Part shown: piece after piece, positions 8,343 through 17,632 of the stretch
Numbering within the stretch: the stretch's first letter is position 1
Layout of the letters: each line of letters opens with the position of its first letter
Source: Candidatus Microbacterium colombiense
GTDB taxonomy: Bacteria; Actinomycetota; Actinomycetes; Actinomycetales; Microbacteriaceae
NCBI GenBank assembly: GCA_029203165.1
Contig: CP119308.1
Span: 248,001 to 312,000, forward strand
Length of the DNA stretch: 64,000 bases
Direction of reading: 5' to 3'
Program-made: the position numbers and the translations under genes
The notes under the pieces: model-generated
Told to the model about the DNA's origin: nothing
The model's database searches: none
Seen by the model: the letters and a program-made list of their open reading frames with translations, nothing else

Positions 8343-9199
8343 GCCGCGTCGCCGAGCAGTTGATCACCGGTCCGGTGCGCGTGCGCCGCCGGCCGAAGGC
8401 GACCCTGCTCATCGGGCTCGTGCTCACCGGACTCATCGTGCTCACCGCCCTCGTCTCGCTCGTGTGGCTGCCGTATCCGCTGTCCGACACGAGCGGCAGC
8501 CGACTCGAAGGACCGAGCGCCCTGCATCTGCTCGGCACCGATCGCCTCGGACGCGACCTGTTGTCGCAGCTCATGTCCGGTGCGCGGATCGCCCTCGTCG
8601 TCGGGCTCGTCTCCGTGGCGATCGCCGCGGTCATCGGAATCATCATCGGGCTCCTCGCCGCCTTCGCTCGCCCCTGGGTCGACGACACGCTATCGGCCGG
8701 GCTCGACGTCGTGATCGCCTTCCCGGTGCTGCTTCTCGCGATGCTGGTCGTCGCCGTGCAGGGGGCATCGCTGTGGTCGGCGGTGCTCGCGATCGGCCTC
8801 GCCATGTCGGCGGTCGTCGCCCGCCTGACGCGCATCCTGGCACGCCGGGTGCTGCAGGAGCAGTTCGTGACCGCCGCACGCACGAGCGGCACCTCGGTGC
8901 TCGGCATCGTGGGCCAGCACGTGCTGCCCAACATCGCACCCACCCTGGCCGTGAGCCTGGCGTTGCAGTTCGGCGCCGCCGTGCTGGCCGAGGCGAGCCT
9001 GTCGTATCTCGGACTCGGCGCACCGCCGCCCAACGCGTCGTGGGGTCGCATGCTGCAGGAGGCGCAGGGAACCGTGCTCACCGCACCCGTCGGCGCGATC
9101 GCCCCCGGCATCGCGATCATCGCCCTCGTGCTGGGCGTGAACTTCCTCGCCGATGGCCTGCGCGATCTTGCCGACCCGACCCGCCGGAGGAGCCGATGA
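8339..9199 (+). CDS. Peptide ABC transporter permease, DppC/OppC type
   Basis: 286 residues. After one N-terminal helix comes LHLLGTDRLGRDLLSQLMSGAR, the DppC/OppC hallmark, then five helices with the EAA loop (VTAARTSGTSVLGIVGQHVLPN, about residues 175-200) that docks on the ATPases, and the SYLGLGAPPPNASWGRML signature. It overlaps both neighbours by 4 bp, so translation of the permease-ATPase block is coupled. Confidence 0.93.
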   Translation: MSRVAEQLITGPVRVRRRPKATLLIGLVLTGLIVLTALVSLVWLPYPLSDTSGSRLEGPSALHLLGTDRLGRDLLSQLMSGARIALVVGLVSVAIAAVIGIIIGLLAAFARPWVDDTLSAGLDVVIAFPVLLLAMLVVAVQGASLWSAVLAIGLAMSAVVARLTRILARRVLQEQFVTAARTSGTSVLGIVGQHVLPNIAPTLAVSLALQFGAAVLAEASLSYLGLGAPPPNASWGRMLQEAQGTVLTAPVGAIAPGIAIIALVLGVNFLADGLRDLADPTRRRSR

Positions 9200-9993
9200 G
9201 CATTCTCGAGGTGGCGGGTCTCACTGTGCGCTCCGCGTCGGGCGCCCTCGTGCGCGACGTCTCGTTCACACTCGCGCCCGGAGAGCGGCTGGGGGTGATC
9301 GGCGAATCCGGTTCGGGAAAGTCGCTCACATCCCTCGCGGTCACCGGCCTGCTGCCCGAAGCGCTCACGGCATCCGGATCGGTACTGCTCGACGGACACC
9401 AGGTCGTCGGAGCGAAGGATGCCGATCTTCGCCCGTTGCGCGGACCGATCGCCCAGATCGTGTTCCAGGAGCCGTTGACCGCGCTCGATCCGCTGATGCG
9501 CGTCGGCCGGCAGATCGCCGAGCCGCTGCGTCGAAACCTCGGCCTTCGCGGCGCGGCGTTGCGCTCGGAAGTGGGGGCGGCGCTCGACGAGGTCGCGCTG
9601 TCGGAGCCCCGCATCGCCCGCGCCTATCCGCACGAGCTCTCCGGCGGGCAACGCCAGCGCGTCGCGATCGCGATCGCCCTCGCGGCACAGCCGAAGCTGC
9701 TCATCGCGGATGAGCCGACGACCGCGCTCGACGTGACCGTGCAGAACGGGGTGCTGACTCTTCTGGAGCGGCTGGTCGCCGAACGCGGCATGGCCCTGCT
9801 GTTCATCAGCCATGACCTCGCGGTCGTGTCGCGCATGGTCGAGCGCATCGTCGTGCTGCGCGACGGTCTCGTGGTCGAAGAGGGTCCGGTCGCCCGGGTG
9901 CTGCAGAACCCTGCCGAGCCCTACACGCGGATGCTGGTCGACAGCGCCCGCGCGCTCGACGCGTACCTCGATGCCGGGGAGGCTGAGCGATGA
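9196..9993 (+). CDS. Peptide ABC transporter ATPase, DppD/OppD type
   Basis: 265 residues. Walker A GESGSGKS (about 38-45), Q-loop VFQEP, ABC signature LSGGQRQRVAIA (about 150), Walker B LLIADEP and switch histidine FISHD are all present. It lacks the long C-terminal cysteine-rich region that carries the iron-sulfur cluster in many full-length DppD proteins, being shorter than the usual ~330 residues. Coupled by 4-bp overlaps to the permease before and the second ATPase after. Confidence 0.93.
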   Translation: MSILEVAGLTVRSASGALVRDVSFTLAPGERLGVIGESGSGKSLTSLAVTGLLPEALTASGSVLLDGHQVVGAKDADLRPLRGPIAQIVFQEPLTALDPLMRVGRQIAEPLRRNLGLRGAALRSEVGAALDEVALSEPRIARAYPHELSGGQRQRVAIAIALAAQPKLLIADEPTTALDVTVQNGVLTLLERLVAERGMALLFISHDLAVVSRMVERIVVLRDGLVVEEGPVARVLQNPAEPYTRMLVDSARALDAYLDAGEAER

Positions 9994-10745
9994 CCCTGCT
10001 CGAGGTGCGCGGCGCCGGCTTCTCCTACGGCTCGCGGTCGGTGCTCGACGACGTGTCGCTGAACGTGGATGAGGGCGAGTCGCTCGGCCTGGTCGGGGAA
10101 TCCGGGGCGGGCAAGTCGACCATCCTGCGCCTCCTGCTCGGGCTCGCAGCCCCGCGCGACGGCCAGGTGCTGTTCGACGGGGAGCCGCTCGCACTGCGCG
10201 ATCGTGCGCAGATGCGGCGCTTCCGCGCGAGTGTGCAGCCGGTGTTCCAAGACCCGTATTCTTCGCTCGACCCGCGTCAGCGCATCGACCGCATCATCGG
10301 GGAACCCCTGCGCTCGCTGAGGTTGGCGTCGGGCGCCGATGCCCAGGGACGGATCGCCGAAGCGCTCGAATCGGTCGGGCTTCCCGCCGATGTCGCGCGC
10401 CGGTACCCGCACGAGTTCTCGGGTGGACAGCGTCAGCGCATCGCGATCGCCCGGGCCGTGGTGTCGCGGCCGCGGGTACTGCTCGCCGATGAGCCGGTCA
10501 GTGCGCTCGACGTCACCACACGCGTGCAGGTGCTCGAGCTGCTCGACCGACTGCGCCGCGAGAACGGCCTGTCGCTGATCATGGTGTCGCACGATCTCAC
10601 GGCGATCGCCTCGGCCTGCGAGCGCACGGTGGTGCTGCAGAGCGGCCGCGTGGTGGAGCAGGGCGCCACGGCATCCGTCCTGCACGCCCCGCAGCATCCG
10701 TACACGCGGGCCCTGGTCGACGCCGTTCCCCGGCTCCCCCGCTGA
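9990..10745 (+). CDS. Peptide ABC transporter ATPase, DppF/OppF type
   Basis: 251 residues. Walker A GESGAGKS, Q-loop VFQDPYSSLDPRQRI (typical of DppF), signature FSGGQRQRIAIARA, Walker B LLADEPVSALD and MVSHDL are present. It pairs with the preceding ATPase as the nucleotide-binding heterodimer. Last gene of the operon; the convergent DUF779 gene begins 18 bp later on the other strand. Confidence 0.93.
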   Translation: MTLLEVRGAGFSYGSRSVLDDVSLNVDEGESLGLVGESGAGKSTILRLLLGLAAPRDGQVLFDGEPLALRDRAQMRRFRASVQPVFQDPYSSLDPRQRIDRIIGEPLRSLRLASGADAQGRIAEALESVGLPADVARRYPHEFSGGQRQRIAIARAVVSRPRVLLADEPVSALDVTTRVQVLELLDRLRRENGLSLIMVSHDLTAIASACERTVVLQSGRVVEQGATASVLHAPQHPYTRALVDAVPRLPR

Positions 10746-10763
10746 CTCCCCCCTCGACGATCG

Positions 10764-11162
10764 CTACCCAGCCGAGCCCAGCCCGAAGTACTCCAGCTCG
10801 GCCTCGTTCAGCATGCGGGAGCGGATCAGGAACCGCATGCCGGTCGGTCCCTCGACGCTGAACCCCGCGCCGCGACCGGGCACGACGTCGACGGTGAGGT
10901 GCGTGTACTTCCAGTACTCGAACTGCGACTTCGACATGAACATCTCGACCGGAGCATCCAGTCCGACGTCGAGCCCGCCCAGCAGCACGTCGCCCGGCCC
11001 GGTGATGAACATGCCCACCGGGTAGCACATGGGCGACGAGCCGTCACAGCATCCCCCCGACTGATGGAACATCAGCGGGCCGTGCTGCACGGTCAGATCC
11101 CGCACGAGGGATGCCGCGGCATCCGTCACGTCGACCCGTTGATAGGTTCCGATGCTCACCAT
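10764..11162 (-). CDS. DUF779 domain protein, aldehyde-dehydrogenase partner
   Basis: 132 residues. The region HQSGGCCDGSSPMC (about residues 33-46) and FMSKSQFEYWKYTHLTVDVVPGRGAGFSVE mark DUF779. The Cys-Cys...Cys cluster could bind metal, but that is inference. DUF779 genes very often sit beside acetaldehyde-type dehydrogenases, and here the gene follows one by 70 bp with a hairpin between. Start ATG at 11160-11162 with a purine-rich GGAGGAAGG upstream. Confidence 0.88.
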   Translation of the reverse strand: MVSIGTYQRVDVTDAAASLVRDLTVQHGPLMFHQSGGCCDGSSPMCYPVGMFITGPGDVLLGGLDVGLDAPVEMFMSKSQFEYWKYTHLTVDVVPGRGAGFSVEGPTGMRFLIRSRMLNEAELEYFGLGSAG

Positions 11163-11195
11163 GATTCCGCCTTCCTCCGAGGTCCACCGATGAAT

Positions 11196-11223
11196 CCGGG
11201 CGGATGCCGCAGCATCCGCCCGG
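11196..11223 (-). terminator. Intercistronic hairpin between aldehyde dehydrogenase and DUF779 genes
   Basis: A perfect 12-bp stem (CCGGGCGGATGC 11196-11207, GCATCCGCCCGG 11212-11223) with a CGCA loop. It belongs to a recurring GGATGC/GCATCC hairpin type in this window. It may attenuate read-through into the DUF779 gene; there is no T-run. Confidence 0.65.
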
Positions 11224-11232
11224 AGGTCGAAC

Positions 11233-12783
<1,551 letters not shown>

Positions 12784-12897
12784 CGTTGCTCCTTCGACGG
12801 GCCGCGCGTCGGTGCAGCGGCGTGTCCTCCGAAGGTAGGTCGCCGAGGGTTGCACCCCGGTGCGCAACGTTGCGAGAAGTTGCGGAGGATGCCGGGG

Positions 12898-14220
12898 CTA
12901 CTGCGCGCGCTCGATGCGGCCGACCAGGCTCGCGCGCTTGGGCGACCGTGCGGGCAGCATCTCGAGCGCCAGACGGAGGATCTCGGCATCCGCCTGCCCC
13001 TCGGGGATCTCGGCGTACGCCAGGAGCACGTCGAGGCTCGCCTCGGAGAGCATCGCCTCACGCAGGCCGGCGCGCACGGTCTCGCGGAACTCCTCGACGC
13101 CGGGCGAGGTCGATTCCGGAAGCACGGGCCCGCGATACGCGGTCAGCGCCACCCGATGCGCGCCGCGGTCGAGCAGCGACAGCACGTCGTGCGCATCCGT
13201 GTCGAGCGGCAGCGGCAGCCGGTACGGGCGCGACTCGGGCACGAGGTCGGGGGCGGTGCGCTCGAGCACCTTGCGCAGCCGCACCATCTCGGGCCGCAGT
13301 GTGTCGGGCGAGACGCCGGGGCCATAGACGAGCTCGCACAGACGCTCGGCGGAGAGCCCCTGCCGGTGTACGGCGAGCATCAACAGGATCGCCGCGTGAC
13401 GGGCACTGAGCTCGATCATCGACTCCTCGTGCGCCGACTCGGTCTCGAGCCGGGCGCGATCACGTCCGAGCACATGCAGGGTCGCGCGCGCCGTCGCCTT
13501 CAGGCGCGCACCGGCCGTATGCGATCGTGGCGGTGTCTCGGCGCGCGAGCGCAGACGCGCGACGAGCATCTCCGATTCCACGGCGCGGGCGGTGGCGTCG
13601 ACGAGCAGCCTCGCCTGCGGGCTCACGACCTCCGATCCGCCGGTGATGTCGATCACTCCCAGCACCCGCTGGGTCTCGGGGTCGCGCACCGGGGCGGCCG
13701 TGCAGGACCACGGGTGCACGAGCCGGTTGTAGTGCTCGGCGCCGCGGATCTGCACCGACTGTCCGAGTGCGAGCGCGGTTCCCGGAGCGGTCGTGCCCAC
13801 GGCATCCTCCGCCCAGTTCGCCCCGGCCACGAAGCCCATCCCGTCGGTGAGCGACTGCAGCTGTCGGTCGCCCTCGATCCACAGCAGCCGCCCGGCCTGA
13901 TCTCCGACGGCGATCACGACACCGGAGTCCTCCGACTCCCCGGGCAGCAGCAGCGCACGGATCATGTCCATCGCGGTCGCGAGCGGATGGGCGCGGCGGT
14001 AGGCGTCGAGCTCATCCGATGCGAGTTCCAGCACGGGCGCCGCCTCGGGGCCGACCCGTCCGCGCCACGAGCGCTCCCACGATTCGCGAACGAGCGGTCG
14101 TACCTGCGCGAGCCGCTGATCGTCGAGGTTTCCGGCGAGGAGTTCCTCGTGCGCGCGCTCGATGAGAAGGCGGGATGTCGCCGGATGGGCGTCCCGGGAG
14201 TCGTGCCACGACGCAGACAC
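12898..14220 (-). CDS. GAF-domain transcriptional regulator (AcoR-like sensor part)
   Basis: 440 residues. The N-terminal ~240 residues match AcoR-type sensor regions: RESWERS near 50, then a GAF domain with GMGFVAGANWAEDAVGTTAPGTAL (about 128-150) and HPWSCTAAPVRDPETQRVLGVIDITG. There is no AAA+ domain. Instead of a Fis-type helix-turn-helix, the C-terminus looks like a winged-helix/BTAD-like region (SARHAAILLMLAVHRQGLSAERLCELVYG, then VRLRKVLER). GTG start at 14220 with GGAG upstream. Likely the activator of the aldehyde dehydrogenase gene 114 bp downstream on the same strand. Confidence 0.82.
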   Translation of the reverse strand: MSASWHDSRDAHPATSRLLIERAHEELLAGNLDDQRLAQVRPLVRESWERSWRGRVGPEAAPVLELASDELDAYRRAHPLATAMDMIRALLLPGESEDSGVVIAVGDQAGRLLWIEGDRQLQSLTDGMGFVAGANWAEDAVGTTAPGTALALGQSVQIRGAEHYNRLVHPWSCTAAPVRDPETQRVLGVIDITGGSEVVSPQARLLVDATARAVESEMLVARLRSRAETPPRSHTAGARLKATARATLHVLGRDRARLETESAHEESMIELSARHAAILLMLAVHRQGLSAERLCELVYGPGVSPDTLRPEMVRLRKVLERTAPDLVPESRPYRLPLPLDTDAHDVLSLLDRGAHRVALTAYRGPVLPESTSPGVEEFRETVRAGLREAMLSEASLDVLLAYAEIPEGQADAEILRLALEMLPARSPKRASLVGRIERAQ

Positions 14221-14326
14221 GGCAGTCTCCGATCATCGACGGTGGAGCTTCATGCCAGTGTATTGGCCGGGATGCCTCGGGGGAATGGGGGTCCGAGTGC
14301 TAGCATTCTGCTGTCAGGAGGCGAAC

Positions 14327-14656
14327 ATGGCCACGGTGACCATCCGGAATCTCAGCGATGAGGTCGTCGCTGCACTTAAGGCGCGCGCCAAGCGGAACTC
14401 CCGATCCATGGAGGCCGAGGTGCGCGAGCTGCTCCTGCGGTCCGTGAACGAGGACGGACCCGACAGTGGCCTGGAGGCGAGCCTGGCCCGACGACTGCCG
14501 GAGCGACGCTGGTCGGTCCGCGGCGGTGAGGTCATGGCCTGGATCGAGGCGAACCCCGCCCCTCCCGTCGATGCCGAGGCGTGGCTAGCCGATATCCGTG
14601 GCGACGGCGATGACGAAGATTTCCGCAACCCGTGGGAGCCTCGTGATTCTGCTTGA
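14327..14656 (+). CDS. Antitoxin, FitA/VapB ribbon-helix-helix type
   Basis: 109 residues. Begins MATVTIRNLSDEVVAALKARAKRNSRSMEAEVRELL, the classic Arc/FitA-like ribbon-helix-helix DNA-binding sequence; the C-terminal part would wrap and inhibit the toxin. ATG at 14327 with CAGGAGG just upstream. It overlaps the toxin gene by 14 bp. Such pairs normally repress their own promoter, which here would lie in the short divergent region at 14221-14326. Confidence 0.9.
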   Translation: MATVTIRNLSDEVVAALKARAKRNSRSMEAEVRELLLRSVNEDGPDSGLEASLARRLPERRWSVRGGEVMAWIEANPAPPVDAEAWLADIRGDGDDEDFRNPWEPRDSA

Positions 14657-15056
14657 CACGTCAGCGCTCGTCGACCTCTCTCTCATCGAGCTCCCCGACG
14701 AACCGATCGTGCTGAGCTCGATCAGCTATGCGGAACTGGAGTTCGGCGTGGAGGCCGCGGCAACAGACGAGCATCGCCGTGAACGCACGACGAGGTTGGC
14801 CTGGATCGAGGCCAACCTCGGTGCCGAATGGTTACCGTTCGACGTCGCTGCTGCGCAGAGCTATGCGAAGCTTGCGGCCCGCGTCGCCGAGCGACGACCG
14901 GCACACGCCCGAAGCAAAGACATCATGCTGGCCGGGCACGCCCACTCGCTCGGCGCGCGGCTCATGACGTTCAACGCGAAGGACTTCGAGCTCGTCGCCG
15001 ACCAGGTCGAGATCGTCACCCCTACGCTGCGGGTATCCGGGCCGACGCTGCGCTGA
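14643..15056 (+). CDS. PIN-domain ribonuclease toxin, VapC/FitB type
   Basis: 137 residues. PIN-domain acidic residues are visible: LLDTSALVD at the N-terminus, SYAELEFG (about 30), and RSKDIMLAGHAHSLGARLMTFNAKDFELV near the C-terminus, giving the Mg-dependent nuclease site. GTG start at 14643 with GGGAG upstream, inside the antitoxin reading frame. Longer starts would add antitoxin-overlap residues without family similarity. All key acidic residues are present, so it is probably active. It ends 1 bp from the convergent CCA-transferase stop. Confidence 0.9.
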   Translation: MILLDTSALVDLSLIELPDEPIVLSSISYAELEFGVEAAATDEHRRERTTRLAWIEANLGAEWLPFDVAAAQSYAKLAARVAERRPAHARSKDIMLAGHAHSLGARLMTFNAKDFELVADQVEIVTPTLRVSGPTLR

Positions 15057-15057
15057 C

Positions 15058-16485
15058 TCAGCTGCGCGACGCCCACCACTCACGCAGGCGCTGTTCTGCG
15101 ACCTCGGGTCCGAGCACGCCCTCGTCGAGCCGCAGCTCGAGCAGGAACTTGTAGGCCTCGCCCACCTCGCGACCGGGCGAGATGCCCAACACGGTCTGGA
15201 TGCGGTTGCCGTCGAGCTCCGGACGGATGGAGTCGAGCTCCTCCTGCTCGCGCAGCGCCGTGATGCGCGACTCGATGTCGTCGTAGGCACCGGCGAGCCG
15301 TGAGGCCTTGCGCTTGTTGCGCGTTGTCACGTCGGCGCGGGTGAGGATGTGCAGGCGTTCGAGCTGATCCCCGGCGTCTCTCACGTAGCGGCGCACGGCG
15401 GAGTCCGTCCAGGCGCCCTCGGCGTAGCCGAAGAAGCGCAGATGCAGCTCGATCAGCGTCGCGACCGCACCCGTCGTCGCCGAGTCGAAGCGCAGCGCCT
15501 GCATCCGCTTGCGGGCCATGCGCGAGCCTACGACGTCATGGTGATGGAAGGTGACGACCCCGCCGTCTTCGAGCTTGCGCGTGCGCGGCTTGCCGATGTC
15601 GTGCAGCAGCGCCGCGATCCGCAGCGCCACGTCCGGTGCGGCGCCCGGATTGCGTGACGTCTCGAGCGCGATCGCCTGGCTCAGCACCGTGAGCGAGTGC
15701 TCGTAGACGTCCTTGTGGTGGTGGTGCTCATCGACTTCGAGCCGCAGGGCGCTGACCTCGGGCAGGAACTCGTCGATCAGGCCGCTGTCGACCAGCACGC
15801 GGATGCCCCGCACCGGGTCGTCGCTCTGCATGAGCCGCACGAGCTCCGACTGGATGCGTTCGGGACTCACGATCGTGAGGGTCTGGCGCAGCTGGGCGAT
15901 CGCGTCGGCCGTCGTCTCCTCGACGCGGAAACCGAGCTGAGCGCTGAAGCGCGCTGCGCGCAGCATCCGCAACGGGTCGTCGCCGAACGAGATCGCCGGG
16001 TCGGCCGGGGTGCGTAGGAGACCGGCGACCAGATCTTCCACGCCTCCGGTCGGGTCGACCAGCTTGACCGAAGGCACCAGCAGCGCCATCGAGTTCACCG
16101 TGAAGTCGCGGCGCACGAGGTCGCCATCGATCGAGTCGCCGAACTCGACGGTCGGCTTGCGGGTGATGCCGTCGTAGCTGTCCGCGCGGTAGGTCGTGAC
16201 CTCGACCTGTTCGCCCTGCACGCGCGCACCGATCGTGCCGAAGGCCCGGCCGATGTCCCACTGCGCGGTGGAGACGGGCTTGACGATCTTCATGATCTCG
16301 TCGGGCGAGGCGTTCGTGGTGAAGTCGAGGTCGTGGGTCTCGCGTCCGAGCAGCGCATCGCGCACCGGACCACCCACGACGGCCAGGTCGAAACCGGCAT
16401 CCGTGAACGCCGCCGCGAGGGTGCGGACGACCGGATTCTCGGCCAGTGCACCGAGACGAGCGAGGCCGTCAGCCATGTTGAGCAT
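15058..16485 (-). CDS. cca: CCA tRNA nucleotidyltransferase
   Basis: 475 residues. Adds or repairs the 3' CCA of tRNAs. N-terminal nucleotidyltransferase signature GGPVRDALLGRETHDLDFTT (Asp pair) and RRDFTVNSMAL, RNA-binding helical region, then an HD domain (LLHDIGKPRTR, TFHHHDVVGSRMA). The tRNAs in this window lack encoded CCA, so the enzyme is needed. Start ATG 16485; ATG 16476 is also possible. In many actinobacteria this gene adjoins the DUF6049/murJ/trxB block; here about 19 kb of other genes separates them. Confidence 0.95.
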   Translation of the reverse strand: MLNMADGLARLGALAENPVVRTLAAAFTDAGFDLAVVGGPVRDALLGRETHDLDFTTNASPDEIMKIVKPVSTAQWDIGRAFGTIGARVQGEQVEVTTYRADSYDGITRKPTVEFGDSIDGDLVRRDFTVNSMALLVPSVKLVDPTGGVEDLVAGLLRTPADPAISFGDDPLRMLRAARFSAQLGFRVEETTADAIAQLRQTLTIVSPERIQSELVRLMQSDDPVRGIRVLVDSGLIDEFLPEVSALRLEVDEHHHHKDVYEHSLTVLSQAIALETSRNPGAAPDVALRIAALLHDIGKPRTRKLEDGGVVTFHHHDVVGSRMARKRMQALRFDSATTGAVATLIELHLRFFGYAEGAWTDSAVRRYVRDAGDQLERLHILTRADVTTRNKRKASRLAGAYDDIESRITALREQEELDSIRPELDGNRIQTVLGISPGREVGEAYKFLLELRLDEGVLGPEVAEQRLREWWASRS

Positions 16486-16533
16486 GGGTTCCAGCGTACC
16501 GGGCGGGGTCGCGGAGGTAATGTGAGGCCCATC

Positions 16534-17139
16534 ATGCAGCTGAGCACCTTCACGCCTCCCGCCACGCCCGCAGCCCGTGCGGCACGAGCCCTGGCGGCGC
16601 ACTATCACTCCGAGTCGATGCAGAACCATGTGGTGAGGTCGTGGCTGTGGGCTGAGGCATTCGCCGTCGTCGAAGGGCGGGTCGGCATCGATCACGAGCT
16701 GCTGTACGTCTCGGCGATGCTCCACGACATCGGCATCGTGCCCGAGTTCGACAACGTGAATCTGTCGTACGAAGAGGCGGGCGGGCACGTCGCCGTGACG
16801 CTCACGACCGGCGCAGGGTGGGAGACGGATCGCAGCCGGCGCGCGCTCGACGTCATCATCCGGCACAACTGGCCGTCGGTCGATCCGGCGATGGATACCG
16901 AAGGCTACCTGCTCGAGATCGGCACGGCGCTCGACATCTCCGGCGCGCGGGCCGATGTCCTTCCCGCGAGCTTCCTGCGAGAGGTGCTGGCCGAGTACCC
17001 GCGCCTGGAGCTGGCGCGCGAGTTCGGTGACGGCGTCGTGGATCAGGCGACGCGCAAACCGCACACCTCCGCGCACCGGCTGGTCACCGGCGGAGTCGTG
17101 GGCAAGCTGGAGAACCACCCGCTCGATCGATTGCCCTGA
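16534..17139 (+). CDS. HD-domain phosphohydrolase-like protein
   Basis: 201 residues. Contains AMLHDIGIVPEFD (the HD metal pair, about 64-70), an upstream HVVRSWLWAEAF helix and a downstream ALDVIIRHNW with another likely metal ligand. The substrate is unknown; relatives are annotated as HD-domain or cyanamide-hydratase-like proteins. ATG 16534 follows GCGGAGG at moderate distance. Divergent from cca with a 48-bp gap that must hold both promoters. Confidence 0.82.
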   Translation: MQLSTFTPPATPAARAARALAAHYHSESMQNHVVRSWLWAEAFAVVEGRVGIDHELLYVSAMLHDIGIVPEFDNVNLSYEEAGGHVAVTLTTGAGWETDRSRRALDVIIRHNWPSVDPAMDTEGYLLEIGTALDISGARADVLPASFLREVLAEYPRLELAREFGDGVVDQATRKPHTSAHRLVTGGVVGKLENHPLDRLP

Positions 17140-17152
17140 TCCGGGGGCCGAT

Positions 17153-17446
17153 TCAGAACAGCGGGTTCTCACCCCTGGCCTGGGCGATGGCCTGCGTGCG
17201 TGCCTGCATCTGGCGCACCAGGAGCGCGCTCATCAGGAACCCGCCGACCAGGGCGACCGCGACGAGCAGCCAGATGCCGACGTCGGAGTCGATCACCTCG
17301 AAGCCGTAGATCGCGACCGCGAGGATCAGCAGCACCGGCCCCTCGATCAGCGCGAACCCGAGGAACAACCGGGTCTGCCTGGCGCGGAAGTGCGCCTCGA
17401 CCGCCCGGACGCGGGCATCGACCGAGTCTCCTCCGGCGTAGCTCAT
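17153..17446 (-). CDS. Small two-helix membrane protein, unknown function
   Basis: 97 residues. An N-terminal charged helix (VDARVRAVEAHFRARQ) is followed by two membrane segments (about 27-48 and 56-78) and a basic tail. No known family is recognised. Start ATG at 17446 (MSYAGGDS). Convergent with the HD gene. Confidence 0.7.
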   Translation of the reverse strand: MSYAGGDSVDARVRAVEAHFRARQTRLFLGFALIEGPVLLILAVAIYGFEVIDSDVGIWLLVAVALVGGFLMSALLVRQMQARTQAIAQARGENPLF

Positions 17447-17507
17447 GGCCTCAGGGTACCGATGCGTCCTCAGGACTGCTCGGGCACTCGCATTCCGGGT
17501 GGTGGTG

Positions 17508-17527
17508 ACGGATGCCGGAGCATCCGT
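17508..17527. repeat. Small GGATGC/GCATCC hairpin
   Basis: Stem ACGGATGC (17508-17515) and GCATCCGT (17520-17527) around a CGGA loop, in the 186-bp gap before the metallophosphoesterase gene. It is one of several hairpins of this sequence type in the window; its role is unclear. Confidence 0.45.
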
Positions 17528-17632
17528 TCATCTGCCGGACGCTCGGAGGTCAGCCCGTGGTCATCCCGCTTCGATGGGCTGAAGGGGCCCCGTGCGGCTG
17601 AGCACGAAAACCCCACCCCACAAAGGACAGAC

